From: Abyssisolibacter fermentans
GTDB taxonomy: Bacteria > Bacillota > Clostridia > Tissierellales > MCWD3
NCBI RefSeq assembly: GCF_001559865.1
Contig: NZ_LOHE01000068.1
Coordinates: 1 to 64,000, forward strand
DNA: 64,000 nucleotides
Direction of reading: 5' to 3'
This document shows, piece by piece, positions 1-8,551 of the stretch (its first letter is position 1; every line of letters begins with the position of its first letter). The notes beneath the pieces are model-generated. The model worked only from the letters and a program-made list of their open reading frames with translations, ran no database searches and was not told the origin of the DNA. Position numbers and translations under genes: made by a program.

Positions 1-408
1 GGTATGTCGAGAATTTAATGAGTATCTTCTAATCAGAAGGATGCAGTAGAGTATTTAATTTTCTATGAATAATCTGGGTTAAGGTTATATAGCTAGAAAA
101 AATGAATAAAGATTATATAACATTACAGACAATGAAATATTTTATGAGAAAATATGAATTAAACGATTGTAAATTTAGGACTATAGACTCAATTAAAAAT
201 CTTTACAAATTGAAACACAAATTATTGTTTATACGCATAGATATAATTTTAGGATGTTATATTGATAAAACAAAAAATATGTTTGAACGTATGAATATTT
301 TGAATAATTTTTATTTGATGTTGTTACTTGACAAAATAAAGTTATAACTGTATGATGTTGTAGCAACATATCATAGTCATATCGACAAAATTAAAAGGGG
401 GCAAAGAA
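1..408. other. leader region without a convincing gene
   Basis: No gene is supported here. An 81-codon open frame (102-347) has no ribosome binding site, and its end runs into the promoter of the gene at 409. The promoter at 328-356 is followed by a short inverted repeat, ATGTTG at 355-360 and CAACAT at 364-369. It sits just downstream of the -10, where an operator or a 5' hairpin could lie. Confidence 0.5.
328..356 (+). promoter_or_regulatory. sigma-A type promoter of the ABC exporter operon
   Basis: TTGACA at 328-333, a 17-nt spacer and TATGAT at 351-356 form a near-consensus vegetative promoter about 50 nt before the first gene of the 409-4685 operon. Prediction from sequence only. Confidence 0.65.
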
Positions 409-1791
409 ATGAATAAAAAAGTTCTAATTGGTATTCTTGCAGTAGTCGTAATAGTAGCTGGTGTTGTTGGTTACTCTATGATGAACAAAGATGTTATAAA
501 AGATCCTGTTAAACATATAATGGCAGGTGCATGGAATGCGAATACACAAAGTAATATTAATGCAGATGTTGCTGTAAAGGTACAGCTTGATGAAAAAATA
601 GCTGTTGAGCAGAATATTTTTGAGCAGTATACAAGTGATTCAGCAGCAATGGCAAAGTATGCTAATACATTGTTAGATAAGCTTGCTTTAATGTATAAGG
701 TTAATGTAATATCTAATGATAGCGAGGATTTATTTAAAATGGATGCTGGTATAGGTTTATACTATAATAAGAAAGCTATACTAGATGGAACATTTTATGC
801 AAAACCTTGGGAAATTGGTTTTGTGATGCCAAAGTTAACTGAGAAAACATTATCATTTGATTTACAACAAGTGCTACAAGATGAGGGAATAGATTTTCCT
901 ATAAAAGATATTAATCTAAAAGAGTACTTAGATGTATTAAGTAAAAAAGATGACTTATATAATGAAGTAGCTAAGAATTCTAAAACTTATAGTGATGTTA
1001 TCTATAATTATTTACAAGGAAAAGTTGAAAAATTAGATAATGATACTATAACTGTAGATGTATATGGAAAAGAGAAAAATGTTAAGGTTACTAAATATAA
1101 AGTAAATGTTGAAATTTTAGATATCTATGATGTTTATGCAAAATTAATTGAGGTTGCTAAAGATGATAAAGCAGTTAAAGCACTTGTAAAAGCAAGAATA
1201 AATGATTTAGAAAAACTTGTATTAGAAAATAAAGATTATGAAAAATTTGATATAACTGAAAATGAATTCAAAGAAGGTATGAAAGAAATTGAAAATAGTA
1301 TAGATACTGAATGGGATAAAGCACTAGAAGAATTATTAAAAGAGCTTAAAGAAATTTCTATGCTACCTAAGAATAATGAAGAACTAGAAAAAATGTCAAG
1401 CGATATAATAGTTTCTATTGACAATGACAACATGATGAGACAAGTGGAACTTGATATGCAGATTGAAATGGTAAAAGTAAAAGAAATTTTCACAATAAAT
1501 GCATTTGGTGAAGATGTAAAAGTTGATATAAAAGATGATGCTAATAACAAAATAAATATTATGGATCTAGAAAATAACGAAAGTTTAACTCAAGAGTTAA
1601 CTAATGAAGTAATTAAAAACCTTGGAGAGATTTTAGGTGGAGAAGCTATAGAAGAAATAGTTAAAGATATAAAAGAAGAATCTAAGATATTACCTAAAGA
1701 AGAAAGTGATACAATTATTAATTCTGTAGATATGTATTTTGCTCAAATGAAACTTATGTTACCATTTATGTTACAAGGAATGGGAATGTAG
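409..1791 (+). CDS. membrane-anchored extracytoplasmic protein (DUF6583-like)
   Basis: A 460-residue protein with an N-terminal membrane anchor at about residues 4-25 and no lipobox cysteine. The rest is a long hydrophilic, Lys/Glu/Asp-rich domain predicted to lie outside the cell. The general layout resembles DUF6583-type proteins, but I would not assign a function. The start is fixed by an AAAAGGGGG ribosome binding site. The gene ends 2 nt before the ABC ATPase gene, so it heads a four-gene operon and may be an accessory or substrate-handling partner of the exporter; that is inference. It could instead be a sporulation or envelope-stress protein. Confidence 0.85.
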   Translation: MNKKVLIGILAVVVIVAGVVGYSMMNKDVIKDPVKHIMAGAWNANTQSNINADVAVKVQLDEKIAVEQNIFEQYTSDSAAMAKYANTLLDKLALMYKVNVISNDSEDLFKMDAGIGLYYNKKAILDGTFYAKPWEIGFVMPKLTEKTLSFDLQQVLQDEGIDFPIKDINLKEYLDVLSKKDDLYNEVAKNSKTYSDVIYNYLQGKVEKLDNDTITVDVYGKEKNVKVTKYKVNVEILDIYDVYAKLIEVAKDDKAVKALVKARINDLEKLVLENKDYEKFDITENEFKEGMKEIENSIDTEWDKALEELLKELKEISMLPKNNEELEKMSSDIIVSIDNDNMMRQVELDMQIEMVKVKEIFTINAFGEDVKVDIKDDANNKINIMDLENNESLTQELTNEVIKNLGEILGGEAIEEIVKDIKEESKILPKEESDTIINSVDMYFAQMKLMLPFMLQGMGM

Positions 1792-1793
1792 AT

Positions 1794-2462
1794 TTGATAA
1801 GTGTTGAAAATATATCTAAGAAAATACGAAATAAAGATATTTTGCAGGATATAAGCTTTAAATTAACAGATGGAGATGTTTTGGGTATTGTCGGTCCTAA
1901 TGGGACCGGCAAATCCACATTGATATCTATAATATCTACAGTATTAAAACCTTCATCAGGTAAGGTGTCTTATTTTATAGATGATAAATTATGCACAGAT
2001 AATTTAAAGAGAAACATAGGATATGTACCTCAAGAAGTTGCACTGTATGAAGAACTAACTATAAAAGATAATTTTCTTTTGTTTTCAGCTTCAAGTTCTT
2101 CAAATAAAGAAAATATTGATCAAGCAATGTATATAGCTGAAAAATTAAGTTTGGTAGATAACTTAAATACTAAAGTATCTAAATTATCTGGTGGAACAAA
2201 AAGAAGAGTAAATATTGGTATTGCTTTAATAACTAATCCTAAATTTATATTGATGGATGAACCTGTTGTAGGTGTTGATTATACGGTTAGAAGAGATATA
2301 GAAAGTATAATCAATGAGTTAAGTGGTAGTGGTAAAATTGTAGTTATTACAAGTCATTTAATAGAGTTCTTAGAAAACACATGTAATAAACTGTTGATTA
2401 TTAAAAATGGAAGACAAGAATATTTTGGAGATTTTAATGATGAAGTTAAATCTAAGATATGA
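1794..2462 (+). CDS. ABC transporter ATP-binding protein (ABC-2 exporter type)
   Basis: A 222-residue nucleotide-binding subunit, cytoplasmic and membrane-associated, that powers export with the two permeases downstream. Visible motifs in order are Walker A GPNGTGKST (about residue 35), Q-loop YVPQE, signature LSGGTKRRV, Walker B FILMDEP and the switch histidine in SHL. Length is normal for CcmA/DRR-type export ATPases. Translation starts at TTG 1794, 2 nt after the previous stop, which suggests translational coupling. It overlaps the first permease. The substrate cannot be deduced. Confidence 0.95.
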   Translation: MISVENISKKIRNKDILQDISFKLTDGDVLGIVGPNGTGKSTLISIISTVLKPSSGKVSYFIDDKLCTDNLKRNIGYVPQEVALYEELTIKDNFLLFSASSSSNKENIDQAMYIAEKLSLVDNLNTKVSKLSGGTKRRVNIGIALITNPKFILMDEPVVGVDYTVRRDIESIINELSGSGKIVVITSHLIEFLENTCNKLLIIKNGRQEYFGDFNDEVKSKI

Positions 2463-3651
2463 ATACAAAAAATTGTACATGTTAATAAAAATGGAGATAA
2501 AACGCATTTTTAACCACATTTCAAATGTTGTTTTATTAGCCTTGGTGCTTATCATTTTTGTTAACATGTTTGAATTTTTATACAATAATAAAAATTTCAA
2601 ACTAGATTCAAAGGTTGCCTTAGCAATAGAAGATAACTCAATTGAAGTAAGTACTTTGATAGGTAATATAACGAACAATAAGCTCAAAGATATTATAGAA
2701 TTTGAAGATGTTACTTTAGAAGAAGGGTTAGAGCTTCTAAAAGCGAATGAAGTAGTAGCTATTATAAATGTTAAGAAAGGGACTACTGATATATTAAATA
2801 ATGGACAAAATACATCATTTGACTTATATATAAATGATGAAACAAATATAACTGTAAAGTTCCTTGTAGAGTATATAAATAGTTTAGTTGAGGTTTTAAA
2901 CGAAGGGCAACATGGAGCAATGGTTTATTGGAACGTAATGAAAGCAAATGGACATAATTTTGATGAGCGATTAGATGAATTAAATAATATTGCCTTAAAT
3001 TATATGAGCACTTTTCTAATAAGAGGTAGCGTATTTGAAGATTCTGTAGATTTGGATAAATATAGTGGTTCTTTAATAAACTATTATTTTACATCTGCAT
3101 TAATTCTTATAGCTATTATTCTTACAATATTATATCAGGCTGATATTATAGATGATTTTAACAAAGGTAGAATTACAAGGATATTTTTTAGTGGTTATAA
3201 ATGGTGGGATATTTATGCTGCCAAGGTTTTAGTAGGTACGTTATTTGTAAGTATTATACTAATGTCTTTTGAAATTCTATTTACTATAATACTAAGAACA
3301 TTTTCTTATGTAGATGTTTTTAAGACTGCACTTTATGTTGTTGGGATTAATTTGATTATCAATCTAATAGTTATGGTTTTCCATGTATTTGCAGATAACA
3401 ATATATTTAGGAATATTACAATGTTTACATTTTGGACATGTATGATTTATGCTAGTGGGATTATAATACCACTTACTTCTATGAATAGCGTATTTAAATA
3501 TATGAGTAAAGTGAATTTTATTACAATAGGACATAATGCTATATTAAATTCACGATTTACTATATTAAAGACTATAGTATTTATTATCTATTTGGTATTA
3601 TTCATGTTCTTGCTGTATTTAGCTCACAGAAAGAGAGAGTGTGTAAAATGA
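2437..3651 (+). CDS. ABC-2 type transporter permease
   Basis: About 404 residues: an N-terminal membrane helix near residues 25-45, a large extracytoplasmic domain, then about five helices in the C-terminal half. This is the ABC-2 / YhgE-Pip-like permease arrangement. I chose ATG 2437 because GGAG at 2427-2430 sits 6 nt upstream; an earlier in-frame ATG at 2407 lacks a ribosome binding site. The gene overlaps the end of the ATPase gene by 26 nt and the next permease by 4 nt (ATGA), so it is tightly coupled. It probably pairs with the next gene product in the transporter. Function beyond export is unknown. Confidence 0.87.
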   Translation: MMKLNLRYEYKKLYMLIKMEIKRIFNHISNVVLLALVLIIFVNMFEFLYNNKNFKLDSKVALAIEDNSIEVSTLIGNITNNKLKDIIEFEDVTLEEGLELLKANEVVAIINVKKGTTDILNNGQNTSFDLYINDETNITVKFLVEYINSLVEVLNEGQHGAMVYWNVMKANGHNFDERLDELNNIALNYMSTFLIRGSVFEDSVDLDKYSGSLINYYFTSALILIAIILTILYQADIIDDFNKGRITRIFFSGYKWWDIYAAKVLVGTLFVSIILMSFEILFTIILRTFSYVDVFKTALYVVGINLIINLIVMVFHVFADNNIFRNITMFTFWTCMIYASGIIIPLTSMNSVFKYMSKVNFITIGHNAILNSRFTILKTIVFIIYLVLFMFLLYLAHRKRECVK

Positions 3652-4685
3652 TAAGAATATTAAAATATAAATTTAAGAGCCAGTTGATTAGTAAATCTAA
3701 TATAATGGCGCTCATACTTATTTCTGTAGCAATTTTAGCTATTTGTAGTGTTTTTAAAGAATGGCATGATAGCAAGACATTATTTGATATTGCTATTATT
3801 GACTATGATAATACGGACATGTCAAAAGATCTAATTAATAATATAAAAAACAACAAACAGGTGAATTTAATAGTTGAAGATGATATAGATAAAAGTATGA
3901 GACTTTTGAGTAGGGGTAAGTATGATGTTGTATATGAGATAAAAAAAGGCTTCCAGAACAAGCTAGAAAATGGAGAGTTCAGTAATATATTAGTTGCTAA
4001 TAAGGAAGTGGATTCAACTGCTATAAAGTGGGTAAATGATAGGGTAAGCTTAATAGTGGTGCGTAGTTGGATGTTAAAAGATATTGAAGATAGAATAAAA
4101 AAAATAACACCTGATTATAATATGGACGAATTAAGAGATTTATTTTATAATTCTAGGGAGAATAATATACTTGATGTCAAAATTCATTCTGTTAAAAATG
4201 TAAATATAGAGAATACATGTGATAATAGCAAACACATTTTTACTATTATTTGGGGAATTACAATTTTATTTATGATTATAAATCGCTGTAAAGGTATTGT
4301 AGATGATAATAGTAGAGGGGTTATTAGTAGACTTAGTTTTGCGGGAATAGGCAAATTAAAATACTATAGTGCATATATGATTGCTTCATATATTAATATA
4401 ATGATTCCGTATACAATAACATATTTAATACTTGGGCATTATCAAAACATCAAACTATTCATTGTAGCATTGGTATCAACTATAGTATATATATGTTGTA
4501 CATGGATAGTTATGATAATTATTTCAAGATTGTTTACTACTAAGAAGAGTTATATGTTAGCATGTCAGATGTTATTTTTGATGTCAATAATATTAGGTAC
4601 AGAAATGATTAGCAGTATCTTTAAATTTACCAATGTTTTATCTAAATTCATACCAATGACATGGTATGTTAAATTAGGGATATAA
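3648..4685 (+). CDS. ABC-2 type transporter permease, second subunit
   Basis: About 345 residues with the same plan as its neighbour: one N-terminal helix (around residues 17-35), an extracytoplasmic domain, and a C-terminal block of about five helices. It is a distant paralogue of the preceding permease. The start is placed at ATG 3648, which overlaps the upstream TGA and follows an AAGAGAGAG ribosome binding site. It is the last gene of the operon, followed directly by a terminator. The two permeases probably form a heterodimer served by the single ATPase at 1794. Confidence 0.87.
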   Translation: MIRILKYKFKSQLISKSNIMALILISVAILAICSVFKEWHDSKTLFDIAIIDYDNTDMSKDLINNIKNNKQVNLIVEDDIDKSMRLLSRGKYDVVYEIKKGFQNKLENGEFSNILVANKEVDSTAIKWVNDRVSLIVVRSWMLKDIEDRIKKITPDYNMDELRDLFYNSRENNILDVKIHSVKNVNIENTCDNSKHIFTIIWGITILFMIINRCKGIVDDNSRGVISRLSFAGIGKLKYYSAYMIASYINIMIPYTITYLILGHYQNIKLFIVALVSTIVYICCTWIVMIIISRLFTTKKSYMLACQMLFLMSIILGTEMISSIFKFTNVLSKFIPMTWYVKLGI

Positions 4686-4686
4686 T

Positions 4687-4717
4687 AAAAAGACGGTTGT
4701 TTTTGTATCGTCTTTTT
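4687..4717. terminator. bidirectional intrinsic terminator
   Basis: AAAAAGACG at 4687-4695 pairs with CGTCTTTTT at 4709-4717. The A-run and T-run let it work in both directions. It ends the ABC operon on the plus strand and could also end the small minus-strand gene at 4746-4871. Confidence 0.8.
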
Positions 4718-4745
4718 ATGATTTCAGTATAGATTTAATAATATC

Positions 4746-4871
4746 TTAAATGTGTAGGCTATTAGAAACATCAATTGATGTGTTATTATGTAATTTAAAA
4801 GAATCAAACATATTTATTAGCCAAAGTATAATGCCTAGACTAGTCAATATTCCACCTATTATCGTATACAT
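4746..4871 (-). CDS. 41-residue single-span membrane peptide
   Basis: A minus-strand open frame of 41 residues starting at ATG 4871, preceded by an excellent AAGGAGGTGGG ribosome binding site. It begins MYTIIGGILTSLGIILWLIN, a hydrophobic span, followed by a short polar tail. It is convergent with the ABC operon and shares its bidirectional terminator. I do not recognise the family. Candidate roles for such peptides (transporter regulator, toxin, sporulation peptide) are open. The evidence is the ribosome binding site, the membrane span and the terminator; homologues would have to confirm it. Confidence 0.6.
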   Translation of the reverse strand: MYTIIGGILTSLGIILWLINMFDSFKLHNNTSIDVSNSLHI

Positions 4872-5249
4872 AAAATTACCCACCTCCTTAGACCAAAAAT
4901 ATAATAACACATTCAACCCAAATTATCTATATAAAATTGAATAATATATAATATATTTTTTCAGGTATTTTATTATAAAAATGATTTGTGTGATTTTTTA
5001 TAAGCAGAGGAAATTTTTAAATGTTATAAAATCTGGAGAGGCATAATCTTTTTATATATTTAATTTAGAACGAAGGTTTTGTACTTTAAAACTTATATGA
5101 GCAAGGCAAGTAATTATAAATTATATACATATTGTTCATACTGAAATCAGTGTAGTTGTTTACAAAATATAGATACAGTGGTATTATTGGTATATCAGTT
5201 AATTTTGCTGCTATAAACGTGCAATAATACATATAACAGGAGGGGAAAA
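4872..5249. other. divergent intergenic region
   Basis: AT-rich region between the minus-strand peptide gene and the signal peptidase gene. Apart from the ribosome binding site of the former and the promoter and ribosome binding site of the latter, nothing is recognisable. Open frames across it lack ribosome binding sites. Confidence 0.5.
5159..5187 (+). promoter_or_regulatory. probable sigma-A promoter of the signal peptidase gene
   Basis: TTTACA at 5159-5164, a 17-nt spacer and TATTAT at 5182-5187, about 60 nt before the start codon at 5250. Sequence prediction only. Confidence 0.5.
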
Positions 5250-5849
5250 ATGAATAAAAGCAAGAGTATTTTAAGAGAAATAATTGAATGGATAGCATAT
5301 TTATTAGGAGTAGTAATAATAGTTGTGTTATTGAATAGTGAAGTATATGGAATAACACAAGTTAAACAATGGTCTATGGAAAATACATTGATACAAAATG
5401 ATAGATTGTATTTAGATAAAATTAAATATCATTTTTCTGAACCAAAAGCTGGAGATATAATAGTTTTTTTACAAGGTGAAGTAAGAAATGGTTTCAAAGA
5501 TAGAATTAGTAATGTTATAGAAGACTTAACTATGAAATTTACAAAGAAGGTTAGAAGAAACAGATATGTAAAAAGAGTCATTGCTGTAGCAGGTGATGAG
5601 GTAATGATAAAAAATAATAAAGTTTATATTAATGGTGTAGAATTAAATGAACCTTATGTTAAGGGTAGTACATTTGAGGGACGTTTTAAGTTACCTGCTG
5701 TTGTACCAGAAGGTAAAGTTTTTGCAATGGGAGATAATAGACAAAGAAGTTCAGATAGTAGAGAATTTGGATTTGTAGATATAAAAAGCATAGAAGGAAA
5801 AGCTATATTTAGATTTTGGCCATTAGATAAATTAGGTAAAATTAAATAA
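5250..5849 (+). CDS. lepB: signal peptidase I
   Basis: A 199-residue type I signal peptidase (S26) that removes signal peptides from secreted proteins at the outer face of the membrane. One N-terminal membrane helix (about 12-29) is followed by the catalytic serine in QWSMENTL (Ser42), the general-base lysine in YVKRVIA (Lys108), and the box E motif GDNRQRSSDSREFG near residues 161-174. This is the short Gram-positive form. The start has a strong AGGAGGGG ribosome binding site. The next gene follows after 25 nt and may be cotranscribed. It is a candidate processor of the secreted proteins in this window. Confidence 0.97.
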   Translation: MNKSKSILREIIEWIAYLLGVVIIVVLLNSEVYGITQVKQWSMENTLIQNDRLYLDKIKYHFSEPKAGDIIVFLQGEVRNGFKDRISNVIEDLTMKFTKKVRRNRYVKRVIAVAGDEVMIKNNKVYINGVELNEPYVKGSTFEGRFKLPAVVPEGKVFAMGDNRQRSSDSREFGFVDIKSIEGKAIFRFWPLDKLGKIK

Positions 5850-5874
5850 ATCATGACATAATTGGAGGCATGTA

Positions 5875-6450
5875 ATGCAAGGTAAGACACACATGGGAAT
5901 AGGAGCAGCAGTAGCATTACTAATAGCGAGAAAACAACCAGGAATCGATACAACAGCTATGATGACTATAGGAGCGGCTGTAGGCGCTTTAATACCAGAT
6001 TTAGATCATGATAAAAGTAAGATTAGCAATTTACTACCTGTGAAGAATAAGTTATTCAAGAAGCTTTGTTATGTTCTAATAGGAGCAATACTTGTAAGCG
6101 CAGGGTATTCGTATAAATTAAAATATTTGTATTTTGGAGCACTGTATATAGCATTGCTAGGTTTTGCACATCATAGAGGTTTTACACATAGCTTATTAGC
6201 TTTAGGAATTATTTCAGTTGCAGTTCTTTCACTCAGAGATCATAATCTATGGTTTTACAATGGGTTGGTCATAGGATATGTTTCACATTTAATATCAGAT
6301 ATGTTTACAAAGCGTGGAATTGAATTATTTTTTCCATGTAAAAAAAATATAAGGTTTATAATAACTATGACTACTGGTGGAAAAATTGAAGCAGTGTTGA
6401 ATTATGCAGTGACCATATTAATAGTGTTTTTAGTTAGTAGGTATATATGA
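5875..6450 (+). CDS. YdjM-like (DUF457) membrane-bound metal-dependent hydrolase family protein
   Basis: A 191-residue integral membrane protein. Family signatures are the N-terminal QGKTHMGIGAAVALL, the acidic segment ALIPDLDHDKS, and the histidine motif HHRGFTHSLLAL near residue 100, then HLISDMFTKRGIELFFP. These Asp/His motifs between membrane helices define the YdjM/DUF457 family, annotated as metal-dependent hydrolases on the basis of those residues; the substrate is not known. The start has a TTGGAGG ribosome binding site and lies 25 nt after the signal peptidase gene, so an operon is likely. Family identity is sure, function is not. Confidence 0.9.
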   Translation: MQGKTHMGIGAAVALLIARKQPGIDTTAMMTIGAAVGALIPDLDHDKSKISNLLPVKNKLFKKLCYVLIGAILVSAGYSYKLKYLYFGALYIALLGFAHHRGFTHSLLALGIISVAVLSLRDHNLWFYNGLVIGYVSHLISDMFTKRGIELFFPCKKNIRFIITMTTGGKIEAVLNYAVTILIVFLVSRYI

Positions 6451-6675
6451 TAAATAGGTATTAGAAATGATGAAAGCAATTATACAAAATTAGGATGTTT
6501 TAGCTAGTAACAAATCTTGGGAAATTTTGATGTAGATGATATTGTATTAAAATGTATTAGGCGCGATAATCGGATATATGATGTATATAGTATTTATTAA
6601 TTTGAAGAAATGTTAGGCAATATTATCTGTAGTATGTGAGATATAGATATTTTAGTAATTAATGGGAGGTATAGT

Positions 6676-7566
6676 ATGTCAGTTGAGTTTAGAAATTATA
6701 CAAAACAACCTGGTATTACAAAAGACTATCATATGGTAAGAGATTTTTTTATTAAATTGGGGTATGCAGAATTTACATATACAAGATGGGATTGGATGGT
6801 AACTCATGGGTATCTGGATAAGTCAGCGGTAAGCAAAATCGGTATTTGGGAGGAAAATGAAGATATTGTAGGGATAGCAACTTTTGATTGTCAATTAGGC
6901 CAAGCTTTTTGTCTAGCCTTACCCGAATATGGATATTTGAAAAAAGAGATGTTGCTATATGCAACAGATAATCTTTCGAAGGGTCAGCAGTTTGGAGTGA
7001 TAATTTCAGATAATGACTATGATTTTCAGGATATTGCTGCTGAGTTGGGTTTTGTAGCTACGGATAAGAAAGAAAGTGACGCAATATTTTATTTGGATAA
7101 AACTTCTACAACATATAAATTGCCTGAAGGATTTCATGTTACAAGTATGCAAGAAACCTTTGACTTATATCAATATGGTCGTGTGTTGTGGAAAGGGTTT
7201 AATCATGAATTAAATGGAGAAGGTGAATTCCATTTTACAAAAGAAGAAGAACAGATGAAAGAAACTGAAATAATTCGCCCTAATGTTGATTTAAGTCTTA
7301 AAATAGCGGTTATTGGACCAAACGGAAATTTTGTTGCGTATTGTGGTATGTGGTATGATCCGGTAGCTGGCTTTGCAGTTATAGAACCAGTAGCAACTGA
7401 TCCTGATTATCGAAAAATGGGACTCGGGAAAGCTGCGGTTTTAGAGGGGATAAAACGTGTGGGAAAACTAGGCGCAAAGAAGGTTTTGGTAGGGTCTTCA
7501 CAACAGTTCTATTATAGTATTGGAATGCGACCATTTGCTACAGCCACCATGTGGGAAAAAAGATAG
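6676..7566 (+). CDS. GNAT family N-acetyltransferase
   Basis: A 296-residue protein whose C-terminal half carries the GNAT acetyl-CoA motif: VEPVATDPDYRKMGLGKAAV-like residues near 235-255 (seen as PVATDPDYRKMGLGKAAVLE), then GAKKVLVGSSQQFYYSIGMRP. The length suggests a double-GNAT architecture, with a divergent N-terminal domain that lacks a clear acetyl-CoA loop. The start is set by a GGGAGGT ribosome binding site. It is a single-gene unit ended by a terminator at about 7602. The acceptor substrate is unknown; small-molecule or antibiotic acetylation are possibilities, not conclusions. Confidence 0.87.
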   Translation: MSVEFRNYTKQPGITKDYHMVRDFFIKLGYAEFTYTRWDWMVTHGYLDKSAVSKIGIWEENEDIVGIATFDCQLGQAFCLALPEYGYLKKEMLLYATDNLSKGQQFGVIISDNDYDFQDIAAELGFVATDKKESDAIFYLDKTSTTYKLPEGFHVTSMQETFDLYQYGRVLWKGFNHELNGEGEFHFTKEEEQMKETEIIRPNVDLSLKIAVIGPNGNFVAYCGMWYDPVAGFAVIEPVATDPDYRKMGLGKAAVLEGIKRVGKLGAKKVLVGSSQQFYYSIGMRPFATATMWEKR

Positions 7567-7601
7567 AAGAATTTTATCCTTGTGTATAGTTTAATAAGAA
7601 G

Positions 7602-7642
7602 AAGTCCATAAGATTATAGAAATCTTAATAATGGCTTTTTTT
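7602..7642 (+). terminator. probable intrinsic terminator
   Basis: An imperfect stem (AAGTCCATAAGATT against AATCTTAATAATGGCTT) followed by a T-run at about 7636-7642, just after the acetyltransferase gene. Confidence 0.5.
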
Positions 7643-7676
7643 AATGGATAGATAGTGAGAAAAAAGGGAGATTAAA

Positions 7677-8402
7677 ATGATACAGTATGGAAGAAGTATT
7701 AGATGGTTTAATAACTATGAAGATGAAGTTGAATTTTCAAAGGAAAATGGGTTCGATTTCATGCAAATATGGTATGCTAACGGAGAGATAGTATTAGATA
7801 AAGTTCCAGAACCAAAGGAAGAAGTTATTCTAAATAGCAAATTTCCTGTTATTATACATGCTTTGTTAGATATAAATGAATTTGAAGAACATGTTCCGAA
7901 GATAATAAAAATTTTGAAGAACTTAACTCATGATGAAGTAATAATTCACCCTGTATGTAAGAGTGAGAAAATAACAAAAACTACAATTATTAAGCTGAGT
8001 GAAAAAGTTTCAGAAGCAAATCGTTTATTTAAGGAAGAAGGTATTACGCTATTTGTAGAGAACAATAGTAGATTAGACCCTATTAATTATGATGCAGATG
8101 AAATAAATACCCTATATTCAAAAAATATAGGCGTAGAATTATTGCTGGATATTGCACATATTGATAATTATGATCATCTTAATAAGATAGTAGCTATTAA
8201 GAAACCAAAAATGTTACATATTGCTGATAAACATTTTGATGTGACTCATGAGCACTTACCAATTGGTGACGGTGAATTGGATTTTGATTACATTTTTAAT
8301 AATGTGTTATGTGGTTTTGATGGAAAAATTATTCTTGAAGTGGTAGATAAAGACGTAAAAATAATTAAGTCTATTGATATGATTAAAAAAATATTAAGAT
8401 AG
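7677..8402 (+). CDS. sugar phosphate isomerase/epimerase-like TIM-barrel protein
   Basis: A 241-residue protein of the xylose isomerase-like / AP endonuclease family 2 TIM-barrel superfamily. Metal-ligand positions can be traced in VIIHPV (about 80-85), LFVENNS (about 123-129), ELLLDIAHID (about 158-167), KMLHIADKH and KIILEV near the C terminus. Such proteins bind a divalent metal and isomerise sugars or related ketoses, but the substrate cannot be assigned. The start has an AAAGGGAG ribosome binding site. The stop codon runs straight into a fold-back element at 8403-8487. Confidence 0.87.
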   Translation: MIQYGRSIRWFNNYEDEVEFSKENGFDFMQIWYANGEIVLDKVPEPKEEVILNSKFPVIIHALLDINEFEEHVPKIIKILKNLTHDEVIIHPVCKSEKITKTTIIKLSEKVSEANRLFKEEGITLFVENNSRLDPINYDADEINTLYSKNIGVELLLDIAHIDNYDHLNKIVAIKKPKMLHIADKHFDVTHEHLPIGDGELDFDYIFNNVLCGFDGKIILEVVDKDVKIIKSIDMIKKILR

Positions 8403-8487
8403 GGTTACTGAACCTGTCTTCATAGTAGGCGTTCTCAGGCTCATAGCCATGAGCGACTCCTTGTAAAGCTCGAAGGCGTTGCTAACC
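8403..8487. other. GC-richer fold-back (hairpin) element
   Basis: Helices visible in order: GGTTA (8403-8407) with TAACC (8483-8487); AAC (8411-8413) with GTT (8478-8480); GTCTTC (8416-8421) with GAAGGC (8472-8477); and an internal hairpin GCTCAT/ATGAGC around AGCC. Base composition is clearly richer in G+C than the flanks. There is no T-run, so it is not an ordinary terminator. It may be a structured RNA end or a small repeat element; no match to a known RNA family is recognised. Confidence 0.4.
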
Positions 8488-8551
8488 AGAAACTTTATAC
8501 GATATTGAACACTAGTCTAATAAAATATTTTATTATTAAGGGGGTTGGATA

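Noticed and set aside
102-347. 81-codon open frame on the plus strand
   Set aside because: No ribosome binding site, biased composition, and its end overlaps the promoter of the next operon.
4750-4944. 64-codon open frame on the plus strand
   Set aside because: It is antisense to the better-supported 41-residue minus-strand gene and has no ribosome binding site.
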